NCBI GenBank assembly: GCA_017745115.1
Contig: JAGIAA010000011.1
Coordinates: 4,506-68,505, forward strand
DNA length: 64,000 nt
Origin: Sphingobium sp.
GTDB lineage: Bacteria; Pseudomonadota; Alphaproteobacteria; Sphingomonadales; Sphingomonadaceae
Direction: 5' to 3'
This document shows, one piece after another, positions 8,273 through 16,414 of the stretch (positions are counted from its first letter, which is position 1; each line of letters opens with the position of its first letter). The notes below the pieces were generated by a model that saw only the letters and a program-made list of their open reading frames with translations, searched no databases and had not been told where the DNA came from. The position numbers were made by a program, and so were the translations under genes.

Positions 8273-9205
8273 ATGCAAATACCCGCGCCGATCGATAGCG
8301 CCGATCCCAAGGATCCGCTGCCGCTCCCAGTGCGCCAATCTGCGATCTGGGCGTGGATAACGCCGGCCTTGTCGATCGCGCTGCTCGCGGTCGTCGCCTG
8401 GCATTTCCGGCAGTTCGACTTCAATCAGCTCGTCTCGGTCGTGCCGCGCAACCCATTGTTCTGGGCTGTTTTCCTGGCCTATTATTTCGTCGGCACGGTC
8501 AATGAATTCCTGATCTACAAGTGGCTCTGGAAGATCCCGTTCGAGGGACTGATCGCGCTGCTGCGCAAGAACATCAGCAATGGACTGCTCGTCGACTACC
8601 TCGGCGAGGCTTATTTCTACAGCTGGGCCCGCCGCAAGGTGAGGATGGAGGGTTCGCCCTTCGGCGCCGTCAAGGACGTCTCGATCCTCTCCGCGCTCGT
8701 CTCCAACCTGACGACGCTCGCGCTGATGGCTGCGGCCTATCCCTATGCGCGCACGCTGCAGCTGGGCTTTTCCGGCCAGGCGCTGGCTGCCTCGATCGGC
8801 GTCATCACGCTGATTTCGACCGGCATCGTCGTCTTCGGCAAGCGCATCTTCAGCCTGAACCGCAAGCAGCTCTGGGGAATCGCCGGCATGCATTTCGGTG
8901 CCCTGGCGGTCGGCAATGGTCTGCAGGCCCTCGCCTGGAACCTCGCTCTGCCCAATGTCCCGCTCTCCATGTGGCTGCTGCTTGCCACCGCCAAGATGCT
9001 GCTCTCGCGCCTGCCCCTCATTCCCAACAAAGATGTGCTGCTGGTGGGCTTCGCGATCGTGGTGATCGGCCACGACACGCAGCTGCAGGTGCTGCTTGCC
9101 TTCATGGCGGCGCTCGTCTTCGTGACCCACCTCGCGCTGGCCGCCGTCCTCGCGGTCGGCGACCTGGTGACGATCCACCCCTCCCGGCGGGAGAAGCAAG
9201 AGTGA
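8273..9205 (+). CDS. multi-pass membrane protein, flippase/LPG-synthase-like
   Basis: A 310-residue integral membrane protein with about eight hydrophobic segments, beginning after a Pro/Asp-rich N-terminus. It contains NGLLVDYLGEAYFYSWARRKV and GIAGMHFGALAVGNGLQAL, which recall the UPF0104/lysylphosphatidylglycerol-synthase-like membrane fold only loosely. It sits between two GT4 genes, so transport or membrane docking of a glycolipid intermediate is a reasonable inference but unproved. ATG 8273 is chosen; a TTG at 8267 is an alternative. The 106 bases before it hold no other gene. Confidence 0.65.
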   Translation: MQIPAPIDSADPKDPLPLPVRQSAIWAWITPALSIALLAVVAWHFRQFDFNQLVSVVPRNPLFWAVFLAYYFVGTVNEFLIYKWLWKIPFEGLIALLRKNISNGLLVDYLGEAYFYSWARRKVRMEGSPFGAVKDVSILSALVSNLTTLALMAAAYPYARTLQLGFSGQALAASIGVITLISTGIVVFGKRIFSLNRKQLWGIAGMHFGALAVGNGLQALAWNLALPNVPLSMWLLLATAKMLLSRLPLIPNKDVLLVGFAIVVIGHDTQLQVLLAFMAALVFVTHLALAAVLAVGDLVTIHPSRREKQE

Positions 9206-9254
9206 CGCTGGCAGCGCGGTCCGGCCGCGCCGTCGCTATGGCCGTCTGAACCCG

Positions 9255-10490
9255 ATGCGCATCGTCGACGTTGCCGCTTTCTACACGCCTTATGGCGGCG
9301 GCGTGAAAACCTATATCGACCGCAAGCTGCTTGCCGGGCCTGCCGCCGGGCACGAAGTCATCTGCATCGCGCCCGGCCCTGGCTATCGCACCGAGGAGCG
9401 CGGGCCCAACGCGCGCGTCGTCTATCTCGAGAATCCGCAATTCCCGCTGGACCGGCGCTACCATTATTTCCGCGACGTCGAGACGCTCCACGCGACGCTC
9501 GACCAGCTCCAGCCCGACGTCGTCGAATGCTCCTCGCCCTGGCGGAGCGCGCGCTATGTCGGGGAGTGGGCCGGCCGGGCCCCCAGAGCCATGGTCATGC
9601 ATGCCGACCCCATGTCGGCTTATGCCTATCGCTGGTTCGATCCGGTGTTCTCGCGCCCCATCATCGACCGGATGTTCGGCATGTTCTGGCGCCACCTGCA
9701 GCGCATGGACCGCCTCTACGACGGCGCGATCACGACCGGCGAGGACCAGACCAACCGGCTGCTCGCCGGCGGCATGAAGCGTGTCGTCACCAATCCCATG
9801 GGGGTGCAGCCGGGCGTTTTCTCGCCCGAACTGCGGGACGAAGGTCTGCGCGCGCGCCTGCTCGAGCGGTGTGCGCTCGGGCCCGATGCGACGTTGCTGC
9901 TCGGCGCCGGCCGCCACGGGCCGGAGAAGCGCTGGCCGATGATGATCGAAGCCGTCACGCTGGCCGGCGCCAAAGCCCCCGTCGGACTCGTCATCGCCGG
10001 CGATGGGCGCGATCGCGCGCGCGTAGCCCGCGCGGCTGCCGACAATCCCCATGTGCATCTGCTGACCCCGGTATCGGACCGGCACGAGGTCGCCAGGCTC
10101 TTCGCCAGCTGCGACGCATTGCTCCATGGCTGCGAGGCCGAAGTCTTCTGCACGGTCGGCGGCGAGGCGCGTGCGGCCGGTCTGCCCTTGATCATGCCCG
10201 ACCGCGGCGGCGCATCGGACCACGCCAAACTTGCGCATGGCTGGCTTTATGAATCCGCCAATCCACGATCGGCGGCGGACGCCATTGTCGATTTCATCGA
10301 AACGCCGCGCGGGCCGGTGCGCGCACGCGCCGTCGAGCTCGCGAAAAGCGTACGCACGATCGACGAGCATTTCGCCGATCTCTTCGCTTATTATGAGGCG
10401 CTGATCGCCAATCCGGTAGTGGCGCGGCGCAGCGGGCAGTCTGTCCTGCCGCCGCGCGCCGATCTCAGTTCTTTGCCAGACCCAGCTTGA
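9255..10490 (+). CDS. GT4-family glycosyltransferase
   Basis: A 411-residue GT-B enzyme beginning MRIVDVAAFYTPYGGGVKTYI, a family 4 N-terminal pattern with the glycine loop facing the acceptor. The C-terminal half shows LLLGAGRHGPEKRWPMMIEA, LVIAGDGRDR and HGCEAEVFCTVGGEARAAGLP, the donor-binding motif with the paired acidic residues. It ends the operon that began at 6305. Its last 26 bases overlap the convergent DUF2141 gene. It is not a close copy of the GT4 at 7030, so the two probably add different sugars in sequence. Confidence 0.85.
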   Translation: MRIVDVAAFYTPYGGGVKTYIDRKLLAGPAAGHEVICIAPGPGYRTEERGPNARVVYLENPQFPLDRRYHYFRDVETLHATLDQLQPDVVECSSPWRSARYVGEWAGRAPRAMVMHADPMSAYAYRWFDPVFSRPIIDRMFGMFWRHLQRMDRLYDGAITTGEDQTNRLLAGGMKRVVTNPMGVQPGVFSPELRDEGLRARLLERCALGPDATLLLGAGRHGPEKRWPMMIEAVTLAGAKAPVGLVIAGDGRDRARVARAAADNPHVHLLTPVSDRHEVARLFASCDALLHGCEAEVFCTVGGEARAAGLPLIMPDRGGASDHAKLAHGWLYESANPRSAADAIVDFIETPRGPVRARAVELAKSVRTIDEHFADLFAYYEALIANPVVARRSGQSVLPPRADLSSLPDPA

Positions 10491-10998
10491 ACAAGCTGAA
10501 ATACTGCATCGGCACCGTCACCGCCTGAGGCGAATTGCCGACCGAGACCGCGACGTCCGCCGCCTTTGGCTTGGACCGTCCGAGATTGCCGATGCGCGGG
10601 AAGCCGGCGCCCTCATTTCCATATTCGAACTTCCGGTTGGAATTGCGGTCATGGAGAAGGCTAAGCGTATAGCTCCCCGGCCCGGGCGCACGGATACAGA
10701 TCGATACGTCGCCTTTCGCCGGGATCGGCTGGGCGACCCGCGCGAATGCCTTGCCTTCCATGACCAGAATATTGTCGTCGGCCAGGAAATCCTTGTCGTT
10801 GTTGGGATAGAGCTCGGCGCGCAGCGTGCCCTTGCGGTCCTTGAGACCGGTGACCGTGACGATATAGGCCGATCCGCCCTCGTTCGGACGGCACTTGCCC
10901 TCGGCCACGCCGAGATCCGGCGAGGAGGGGATATATCCAGGCTGGCCGGGCGCCGGAATGGCGGCAGCGGCAACCAGCAGCAAGTTCAACATCGACAT
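10465..10998 (-). CDS. DUF2141 periplasmic protein
   Basis: A 177-residue protein with a signal peptide (MSMLNLLLVAAAAIPAPG) and a beta-sandwich domain of the DUF2141 type: VTGLKDRKGTLRAELYPNNDKDFL, then GSYTLSLLHDRNSNRKFEYG with the HDxNxN calcium-like loop, and EGAGFPRIGN. The family is widespread in sphingomonads and has no settled function. The start at 10998 has AGGAG 11 bases upstream; an ATG at 10992 is also possible. It is convergent with the upstream glycan operon. Confidence 0.8.
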   Translation of the reverse strand: MSMLNLLLVAAAAIPAPGQPGYIPSSPDLGVAEGKCRPNEGGSAYIVTVTGLKDRKGTLRAELYPNNDKDFLADDNILVMEGKAFARVAQPIPAKGDVSICIRAPGPGSYTLSLLHDRNSNRKFEYGNEGAGFPRIGNLGRSKPKAADVAVSVGNSPQAVTVPMQYFSLFKLGLAKN

Positions 10999-11130
10999 CG
11001 GCAGCTTCACTCCTGGGCGGTGCCTTCCGGCAGGCCCGCTAACGCACGATTGTGGCGGCAAATGGACAATGGCTGATGAGCCATGCACCATGCCTGAACG
11101 AATGACGGCGGAAATGAGGCAAAGCCGCAG

Positions 11131-13209
11131 TCATCCGAACGAACGCTTTACGGTGAGATAGATCGTGCGGTGGCCGTTCCGTTCCCGATACTCTTCCTGG
11201 AACGGGTTCGGCGTCGTACGGTCGGGCGCATAGAAATAGCGCCACCGCTTGTTCGGGCTGTCGAGCAGATTGTCGGCGCCGAGCGTTACCGTGGTGCGCG
11301 GATTGGGCCGATATTCGACGAAGGCCGACACGCTCGGAGATGCATTCTGGCTGGTGTCGGTCTCGCCGAGGCGGAAGAAGGTCGAGCCGGTGTTGCCCGA
11401 TGCCGAGACGCTCCACGCGAACCGGCCCAGATCCTGCCGGAGCTCGCTCGTGAAGAAGAACATGGAGTTGCCCGAGAAAGCGCGATCCTGGTGCGTGTAG
11501 AGATCACGCACCGACGTCTTCACATAGGAGCCGTAGACACTGGCGCGCATGCCCTTGAGGCCCAGGCGCGTGAGCGGCAGGTTGATGTTGGTCCGTGCGA
11601 TCCAGGTCTCGCCATTGCCGAGATTGCCGGGTGCATCGAGGCCAGTTGCGACGCGATCGCCTTGGGCATTCACCGTGAAGGTCGGAACGCGGTCCTGCAC
11701 CTGCGTAACCCAATTATGACCCAGCTCGACCTTGATACGACCATCGCCCAGCACGGCGCGGTCGGCACTGAACAGCAATTCCCAGCTGCGCTGCGGCCGG
11801 AGCTCGGCATTGCCGCCATTGCTTTGGTTGGACTCGAAGTCGGCCGCGCTGACGAAATCGCTGAAGTTGAGCTGATTGACGGTGCGCTTCAGGCTGAGCT
11901 GGGCGTGCCAGGCGCCCGGCGTCCAGTCGAGCGATGCCTTGGGCTTCAGGAATTTGAGCGTGCGCCGCGCGTTCGCATCGCCGGCCACCTTGAGCCGCGA
12001 CGCCTCGTAATTGACGCCGAGGTCGAGGCGAAGGTTGCCAGTGATCTTGCGCCCGGCATTGGCGAAGACCTCGCCGCGATATTCCGACACGATGGCGTTC
12101 GCGATCGGCAGGTTGATCGCCGTCCGCGTGCCCGAAGGGGCGACCGAGAAAACGCCGAGATTGCTCTTGAGGCGGTTATAGGCCCCTTCCGCGCCCAGCT
12201 CGATGGCCCAGCCGCCGACATTAGGATGGCTCCAGGCGAGACGCGCCACGCGCTCGGTGCGCCAGTCGTCGAAGCGCTGGAAGAAGCCGTTCATCGGACT
12301 GCCGATATGGACCGCGTTGTTCAACTCGTCGGTATTGCCGCGATGCCGGTGCGTCGCCAAAGCGTTGAGCTTGATCGCGCCGCCGCCCAAGGGCCGCGTC
12401 ACGTCGCCGCTCAGCTCCCATGTCCGCCAGAGATGATCTTCGTAGTAGATGCTGTCCCGGGTAAGGGCGCTGGCATTGTAGACGTTGCTCGTCTGCAGGT
12501 AGGTCCACTTGTCCCAATTGGCCTTGCCGTTGATGTGGAAGCTCTTGTTCGGCGCTTCCTCATAGGCCCAGCCGAGCGCGGCGTTGGTGAACGGTTCGGT
12601 GTTGCGGCTGAAGACGTTGCGATATTCGGTTTCCGCACCCGACGGCAGGTTGAAGAGCCGATCGAAGCCATCCTCAGTCACCGCGCTGTAGAGCTGGTAG
12701 CTGGCCGAGGCGCTGAAGGTCGAGGCGCCCTTGCGCAAGACCGCCGAGGCGGCGACCTTAGGGAGCACGCGCCCAGTGAACTCGTGCTCGAGCCGGCCCT
12801 CGAGATTGCCGGCCAGACCGCCCGCTTCCGTCAGGATCACATTGGCGACTTGCGCCTTGCCCGCATAATCGGCGCCGAAGGCGTTGCCCGAGACCAGTTC
12901 GATGCGCAGCACGCGCGAGGCCGGGATGCGCGAGAGCACCGCGTCGATCGTGTCGCTCTTCGAGCTGGGCCGCTGGCCATTGATGACGACATTACCGGCA
13001 GCCTGCGCAAAGCCGCGCACTTCGGTACTGCCGCTCTCGAACTGGAAGCCAGGCAGGCGCTGGACCATCTGCAGCGCGTTGGAGGGGGAGAAGGTCTTGA
13101 AGAAATCGGCTTCGTAGACCGACTTGCCTGCAGCCGCCTCATCCTGCGCCAATGCCGGTTGCGTCAGTGCCAGGCACAGACCCGCCAGCAAATATTCCGC
13201 ACGCCTCAC
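11131..13209 (-). CDS. TonB-dependent outer membrane receptor
   Basis: The 692-residue product has a signal peptide (RRAEYLLAGLCLALTQPALA) and a plug domain in which LQMVQRLPGFQFESGSTEVRG and NVVINGQRPSSKSD are typical of TonB-dependent receptors, followed by a long barrel of amphipathic strands ending TIYLTVKRSFG. The start is taken as GTG at 13209, where the signal peptide begins; an in-frame ATG at 13308 would add a non-signal-like extension and run toward the repeat region. The receptor lies on the same strand as, and 264 bases downstream of, the ligDFE operon, separated from it by a palindromic repeat. Its ligand is unknown; an aromatic or lignin-derived oligomer is a guess from context. 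Confidence 0.85.
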   Translation of the reverse strand: MRRAEYLLAGLCLALTQPALAQDEAAAGKSVYEADFFKTFSPSNALQMVQRLPGFQFESGSTEVRGFAQAAGNVVINGQRPSSKSDTIDAVLSRIPASRVLRIELVSGNAFGADYAGKAQVANVILTEAGGLAGNLEGRLEHEFTGRVLPKVAASAVLRKGASTFSASASYQLYSAVTEDGFDRLFNLPSGAETEYRNVFSRNTEPFTNAALGWAYEEAPNKSFHINGKANWDKWTYLQTSNVYNASALTRDSIYYEDHLWRTWELSGDVTRPLGGGAIKLNALATHRHRGNTDELNNAVHIGSPMNGFFQRFDDWRTERVARLAWSHPNVGGWAIELGAEGAYNRLKSNLGVFSVAPSGTRTAINLPIANAIVSEYRGEVFANAGRKITGNLRLDLGVNYEASRLKVAGDANARRTLKFLKPKASLDWTPGAWHAQLSLKRTVNQLNFSDFVSAADFESNQSNGGNAELRPQRSWELLFSADRAVLGDGRIKVELGHNWVTQVQDRVPTFTVNAQGDRVATGLDAPGNLGNGETWIARTNINLPLTRLGLKGMRASVYGSYVKTSVRDLYTHQDRAFSGNSMFFFTSELRQDLGRFAWSVSASGNTGSTFFRLGETDTSQNASPSVSAFVEYRPNPRTTVTLGADNLLDSPNKRWRYFYAPDRTTPNPFQEEYRERNGHRTIYLTVKRSFG

Positions 13210-13311
13210 GATTTTCCCCGTCCTGAACAGCTTGTCTGGCCGCTCTGCCGGCGGCCCTGAGCGACCGGTAGCGAGACAGGCCGGGGATGTCACTTGATTT
13301 GCCAGCATTTT

Positions 13312-13463
13312 CTCCTCGCCCCTTCAGGGGAGAGGATGCGGAGCCTTATCGCGAAGCGATTAGGCGGAGTTGGAGAGGGGAGAACGCTGCCTTCCCCTCT
13401 CCAAGTTCCGCTAGCGACCTCTGGCCACAAGCTTCACGATCCTCCCCCCTGAAGGGGCGAGGA
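13312..13463. repeat. nested palindromic intergenic repeat
   Basis: Outer arms 13312-13336 and 13439-13463 are inverted copies matching at 24 of 25 positions (core CTCGCCCCTTCAGGGG). A second, perfect 12-bp inverted pair (TTGGAGAGGGGA / TCCCCTCTCCAA) sits inside at 13370-13381 and 13393-13404. There is no coding potential. The structure is that of a MITE- or REP-like element placed between the TonB receptor gene and ligE. No transposase gene is in the window. Confidence 0.85.
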
Positions 13464-13472
13464 TACGATAAC

Positions 13473-14318
13473 TCACCCCGCCTTTTCCGCCTGCCGCTCC
13501 GGCATCCGCGTCGTTGCCGGGCCGGTATTGATGCCCTGCCCGCCGGCGCCGGCGGGGCCGGTCACCTTGACGAACGGCTCCGGATCGCCTGGCCGCAGCT
13601 TGAGGCCGAAGAGCGGGTGCATGCCGGGATGGCGGCCGAGGCCATCGAACAGATCGAAGCCCCGGTCGAGCCAATCACGCAGCGGATCGTCGTCGGTGAG
13701 CGGCGGCGTGGTCGCGACCGAGGCGCACCAGAGGAAGCTCGACATGGCGGAATAGTCGGCGAAATTGGGCTCATCGCCCCCCAGCCATTTCGTTTCGCCA
13801 AGGATCTTGCGCAGCGGCTCCAGCGTCGGCGGCACGAGCGGCAGACGATCCTCGCGGCCGGCCTGCACGTCCTCCAGCTTCTGACCGCCGAGGAACCACT
13901 GTTCGCGACTCCAGCGCACATAGTCGCGGTCGCAGGGCAACGAGAGATCGTGATAGTCGAGGATGTAACAGCGGAACCAAGGCCCCACCGCGGTCGACCA
14001 GATCCAGTTGTCGAGGAACTTCATGAGGTTCTTCTGCGTCGGCCCCTCGAAGAGCATCGGCCGGTCGGGATATGTCTCGTCGAGATATTCGGCGATGACC
14101 CAGCTATCGAGGATCCATTCGCCATCGTCGACAATGACCGGGCAGCGCGCGGACTTGCCGCCGGTGCGCTCCTCGATCCCGGTGAAGCCGCCGGGCACGA
14201 TGTCGACATCGAAGCCCTTGTGCGCCAGCGCATATTTGGTGCGCCAGACATAGGGGCTGATCGTGCAGCCGCTTTCGAGCTGCAGGTCATAGAGCGTGAT
14301 GATGTTGTTCTTGGCCAT
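13473..14318 (-). CDS. ligE: beta-aryl etherase LigE (glutathione S-transferase family)
   Basis: A 281-residue enzyme, the usual LigE length. The thioredoxin-fold domain opens LYDLQLESGCTISPYVWR (Ser21 near the glutathione site) and contains DIVPGGFTGI, CPVIVDDGEW, AEYLDETYPDRPMLFEGP; the helical domain has WFRCYILDYHDLSLP, EDVQAGREDRLP and DWLDRGFDLFDGLGRHPGM. These segments match what I know of LigE/LigP of Sphingobium sp. SYK-6. LigE-type enzymes use glutathione to cleave the beta-O-4 bond of oxidised lignin dimers, acting on the R enantiomer. Third gene of the ligD-ligF-ligE operon; no ligG follows. A palindromic repeat separates it from ligF. Confidence 0.9.
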   Translation of the reverse strand: MAKNNIITLYDLQLESGCTISPYVWRTKYALAHKGFDVDIVPGGFTGIEERTGGKSARCPVIVDDGEWILDSWVIAEYLDETYPDRPMLFEGPTQKNLMKFLDNWIWSTAVGPWFRCYILDYHDLSLPCDRDYVRWSREQWFLGGQKLEDVQAGREDRLPLVPPTLEPLRKILGETKWLGGDEPNFADYSAMSSFLWCASVATTPPLTDDDPLRDWLDRGFDLFDGLGRHPGMHPLFGLKLRPGDPEPFVKVTGPAGAGGQGINTGPATTRMPERQAEKAG

Positions 14319-14343
14319 TGCGTGATCCCAACTACCCCCAAAT

Positions 14344-14447
14344 CCGTTCGGGCTGTTTGAACGAGGCGAGTGACTCGTTCAAATGTCGAAGCCTCGTCCT
14401 TCTTCTCTAATAACAGGACAGCCCTTCGACAGGCTCTGGGCGAACGG
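14344..14447. repeat. palindromic repeat, family A, inner palindrome in left arm
   Basis: Ends read CCGTTCGGGCTG and CTGGGCGAACGG in inverted orientation, with GTCGAAG / CTTCGAC inside. A 28-bp inner palindrome at 14356-14383 (10-bp arms starting TTTGAACGAG) interrupts the left arm. Related copies lie at 45527-45634 and 54162-54238. Located between ligE and ligF, so transcripts of the operon would carry a strong hairpin here. Confidence 0.8.
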
Positions 14448-14458
14448 CGTAAACGGAT

Positions 14459-15208
14459 CTATCTGTCCTTCAGCAGCTCTTCCCGCGTCGCCTCGGCGAA
14501 CATCTTCGCGATGGCCGGGCGTTCCTTGACGCGCTTGAGCCAGGCGATGAGACCGGGCGTATCCTTCTCGTTGACGAAGTCGTTGAACCAGCCGCCCGGG
14601 CGGTCGAGGCCGTTGGCAATCGCAAAGTTGCAGATGTCGGCGAGGCTGAAGCCGGTCTCGAGCAGATACTCCTGCCTGGACAGGGTTTCCTCCAGCCGCT
14701 GGGCGGAGACCCGCACCTTGCGGAATTCCTCGTCGAGCAGCTCCTGCGGGAAGCCGTTGCGGGCATGGCGCCACTTCACCTTCTGCTCGGGGATCGGGAC
14801 GTTCTTGAGATGCTCCTCGAACGCCTCGTCGGTCATCGACTGGGCGATCGGACGGATGCCGTAGTGCCAGCCGATCGTCGAGACGCACCAGCAGAAATAC
14901 TCGTCGACCCACTTGGTCCAGACGCGCATCTGCGCGCGCATATAGGGGTCGGCTGGGCGCAGCGGATTCTGGTCCGGGAAGACGTCTTCGAGATATTCGC
15001 AGATCACGGTGGATTCGACGACGATCTTGCCGTCGTGGTCGAGCGCCGGGACCTGTCCGCGCGGATTGATCTTCTTGAACCAGTCGGAATGCTGCTCGAA
15101 CTTGGACGGGTCGACGAAGCGGATCTTGAAGTCGAGGCCTTTCTCGTAAAGCGTCGCCATAGGCTTCAGCGAATTCGCACCGGGGCCGAAGCTGTAAAGA
15201 GTCAGCAT
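14459..15208 (-). CDS. ligF: beta-aryl etherase LigF (glutathione S-transferase family)
   Basis: A 249-residue enzyme beginning MLTLYSFGPGANSLKPMA (Asn12-Ser13 at the glutathione site), then FVDPSKFEQHSDWFKKINP, RGQVPALDHDG, ESTVICEYLEDVFPD, and in the helical domain VWTKWVDEYFCWCVSTIGW and SLADICNFAIANGLDRPGGW. These match LigF of Sphingobium sp. SYK-6 closely. LigF cleaves the S enantiomer of C-alpha-oxidised beta-O-4 dimers, giving a glutathione conjugate and a phenol such as guaiacol. ATG at 15208 follows AGGAGAG. It lies between ligD and ligE on the same strand, the order known from Sphingobium. Confidence 0.9.
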   Translation of the reverse strand: MLTLYSFGPGANSLKPMATLYEKGLDFKIRFVDPSKFEQHSDWFKKINPRGQVPALDHDGKIVVESTVICEYLEDVFPDQNPLRPADPYMRAQMRVWTKWVDEYFCWCVSTIGWHYGIRPIAQSMTDEAFEEHLKNVPIPEQKVKWRHARNGFPQELLDEEFRKVRVSAQRLEETLSRQEYLLETGFSLADICNFAIANGLDRPGGWFNDFVNEKDTPGLIAWLKRVKERPAIAKMFAEATREELLKDR

Positions 15209-15233
15209 TGGGACATCTCTCCTAAATCTCAAA

Positions 15234-15311
15234 CGTCATCCCAGCGAAAGCCGGGATCTCAGGCAGCGTGGCCCGTCCTCGCACAAGATCCCAGCTTTCG
15301 CTGGGATGACG
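15234..15311. repeat. palindromic repeat, family B (GTCATCCC type)
   Basis: Arms CGTCATCCCAGCGAAAGC... (15234-15259) and its near-perfect inverted copy (15286-15311) are separated by 26 bases. The arms differ at one or two positions. It lies between ligD and ligF. A diverged relative with the same plan (CGTCACCCCGGCG...) is at 18244-18314. Confidence 0.85.
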
Positions 15312-15325
15312 GCGGAGGACGGAGC

Positions 15326-16237
15326 TTATCTGGCTTCTTCCTCGTTGAAGACCTTGCTACGCCCGGCGCGCCAATTCGCAAGCGCTTCCACGCGCAGGCG
15401 CGCCCCTTCCGGGTCGCTTTCGAGAGGTGCAACGCTATCCACGATCTCCCTGAAGTGCTTTTCCAGCTCATCCCTCACTTCCGGATAGGGGATGATGTAG
15501 GCGGCATTCTCCTTGATGCCGGCCAGGATCGCCTCCGCCAGCGCTTCGGGGTCGAGGCCGTGCTGGTGGATCGACTGCAGCGAGGCGATCGACTGCTCGT
15601 TCTCGACATAGCCGCTCTTGCCGAACCGCGCCGGACGCAACTTGCTCGCCTCGGCGATGTTCGACTTGATGTTCGCCGGGCACACGACCGAGACGCCGAT
15701 GCCGTACTTTTCCAGCCCCTGCCGGTAGCTCTCCATGAGATTGATCACAGCCGCCTTGGCCGCAGCATAGGGCGCAGCAATGAAAGTGCCCTGGAGACCG
15801 CCCATCGACGAGAGCGAAACGATATGGCCGGGCCTGCGGCTCGCGATCATGCGCGGGACGAAGGTCACGCAGCCATTGATGACGCCGCCGAGGTTGACGC
15901 CGACGATCCAGTCGAAATCGTCATAGCTGGTATTCTCGATCGGACCGAAGCTGTTCACGCCCGCGGTATTCGACAGGATGGTGGGCGGGCCGCCGAACAC
16001 GCGCTCCACTTCATCCGCGGCAGCGGCATAGGCAGCGCGATCGGTGATATCCAGGACGATGCCATAGGCCGTGATGCTCTCCGCACGCAGCTCGCCGAGC
16101 GCCCGGTCGACAGCCTCCTTGCGAACATCCGCGATGACGATCGAGGCGCCGGCACGGCCGAAGACTTTGGCCTGGCCCAGGCCCGCGCCCGACGCGCCGC
16201 CGGTGATGAAGGCCAGCTGGCCTTGCAAATCCTTCAT
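15326..16237 (-). CDS. ligD: C-alpha-dehydrogenase LigD-like (short-chain dehydrogenase)
   Basis: A 303-residue SDR with the NAD-binding motif TGGASGAGLG, NTAG near residue 89, catalytic SLSS serine and YAAAK, and the LigD-type C-terminus (PANIKSNIAEASKLRP, GYVENEQSIASL, SIHQHGLDPE, YIIPYPEVRDELEKHF). It resembles LigD/LigO/LigL-type enzymes of Sphingobium, which oxidise the C-alpha alcohol of guaiacylglycerol-beta-guaiacyl ether to the ketone that LigF and LigE then cleave. I favour LigD because it heads a ligD-ligF-ligE operon in the Sphingobium order; which stereoisomer it takes cannot be read. The start has GGAGAGAG upstream. Confidence 0.85.
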   Translation of the reverse strand: MKDLQGQLAFITGGASGAGLGQAKVFGRAGASIVIADVRKEAVDRALGELRAESITAYGIVLDITDRAAYAAAADEVERVFGGPPTILSNTAGVNSFGPIENTSYDDFDWIVGVNLGGVINGCVTFVPRMIASRRPGHIVSLSSMGGLQGTFIAAPYAAAKAAVINLMESYRQGLEKYGIGVSVVCPANIKSNIAEASKLRPARFGKSGYVENEQSIASLQSIHQHGLDPEALAEAILAGIKENAAYIIPYPEVRDELEKHFREIVDSVAPLESDPEGARLRVEALANWRAGRSKVFNEEEAR

Positions 16238-16349
16238 GACATCTCTCTCCCGTCTGCTCGTCCTGCCGGCCGGATCGACTCTGTGGAATGTCCGTGCCGA
16301 ACCATGCACCTTTCGGCCGCCCGTTGGAAGGACGGAAAACGGTCATGTA

Positions 16350-16363
16350 ACAGTAATTGCTGT
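16350..16363. promoter_or_regulatory. putative operator upstream of ligD
   Basis: In the 177 bases between ligD and the end of glgX, the 14-mer ACAGTAATTGCTGT is palindromic at 12 of 14 positions and lies in the only A/T-rich part of the gap, about 115 bases upstream of the ligD start. That fits a repressor site for the lig operon. No regulator gene is adjacent. Confidence 0.35.
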
Positions 16364-16414
16364 ATTTTTTAGGGATCGGTGCTCGCAGACTGCCCCGACA
16401 CTCTCGGTCTCCGC

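Noticed and set aside
14765..16372. 535-codon plus-strand frame across ligF-ligD
   Set aside because: Antisense to two clearly identified enzymes and crosses the palindromic repeat between them.
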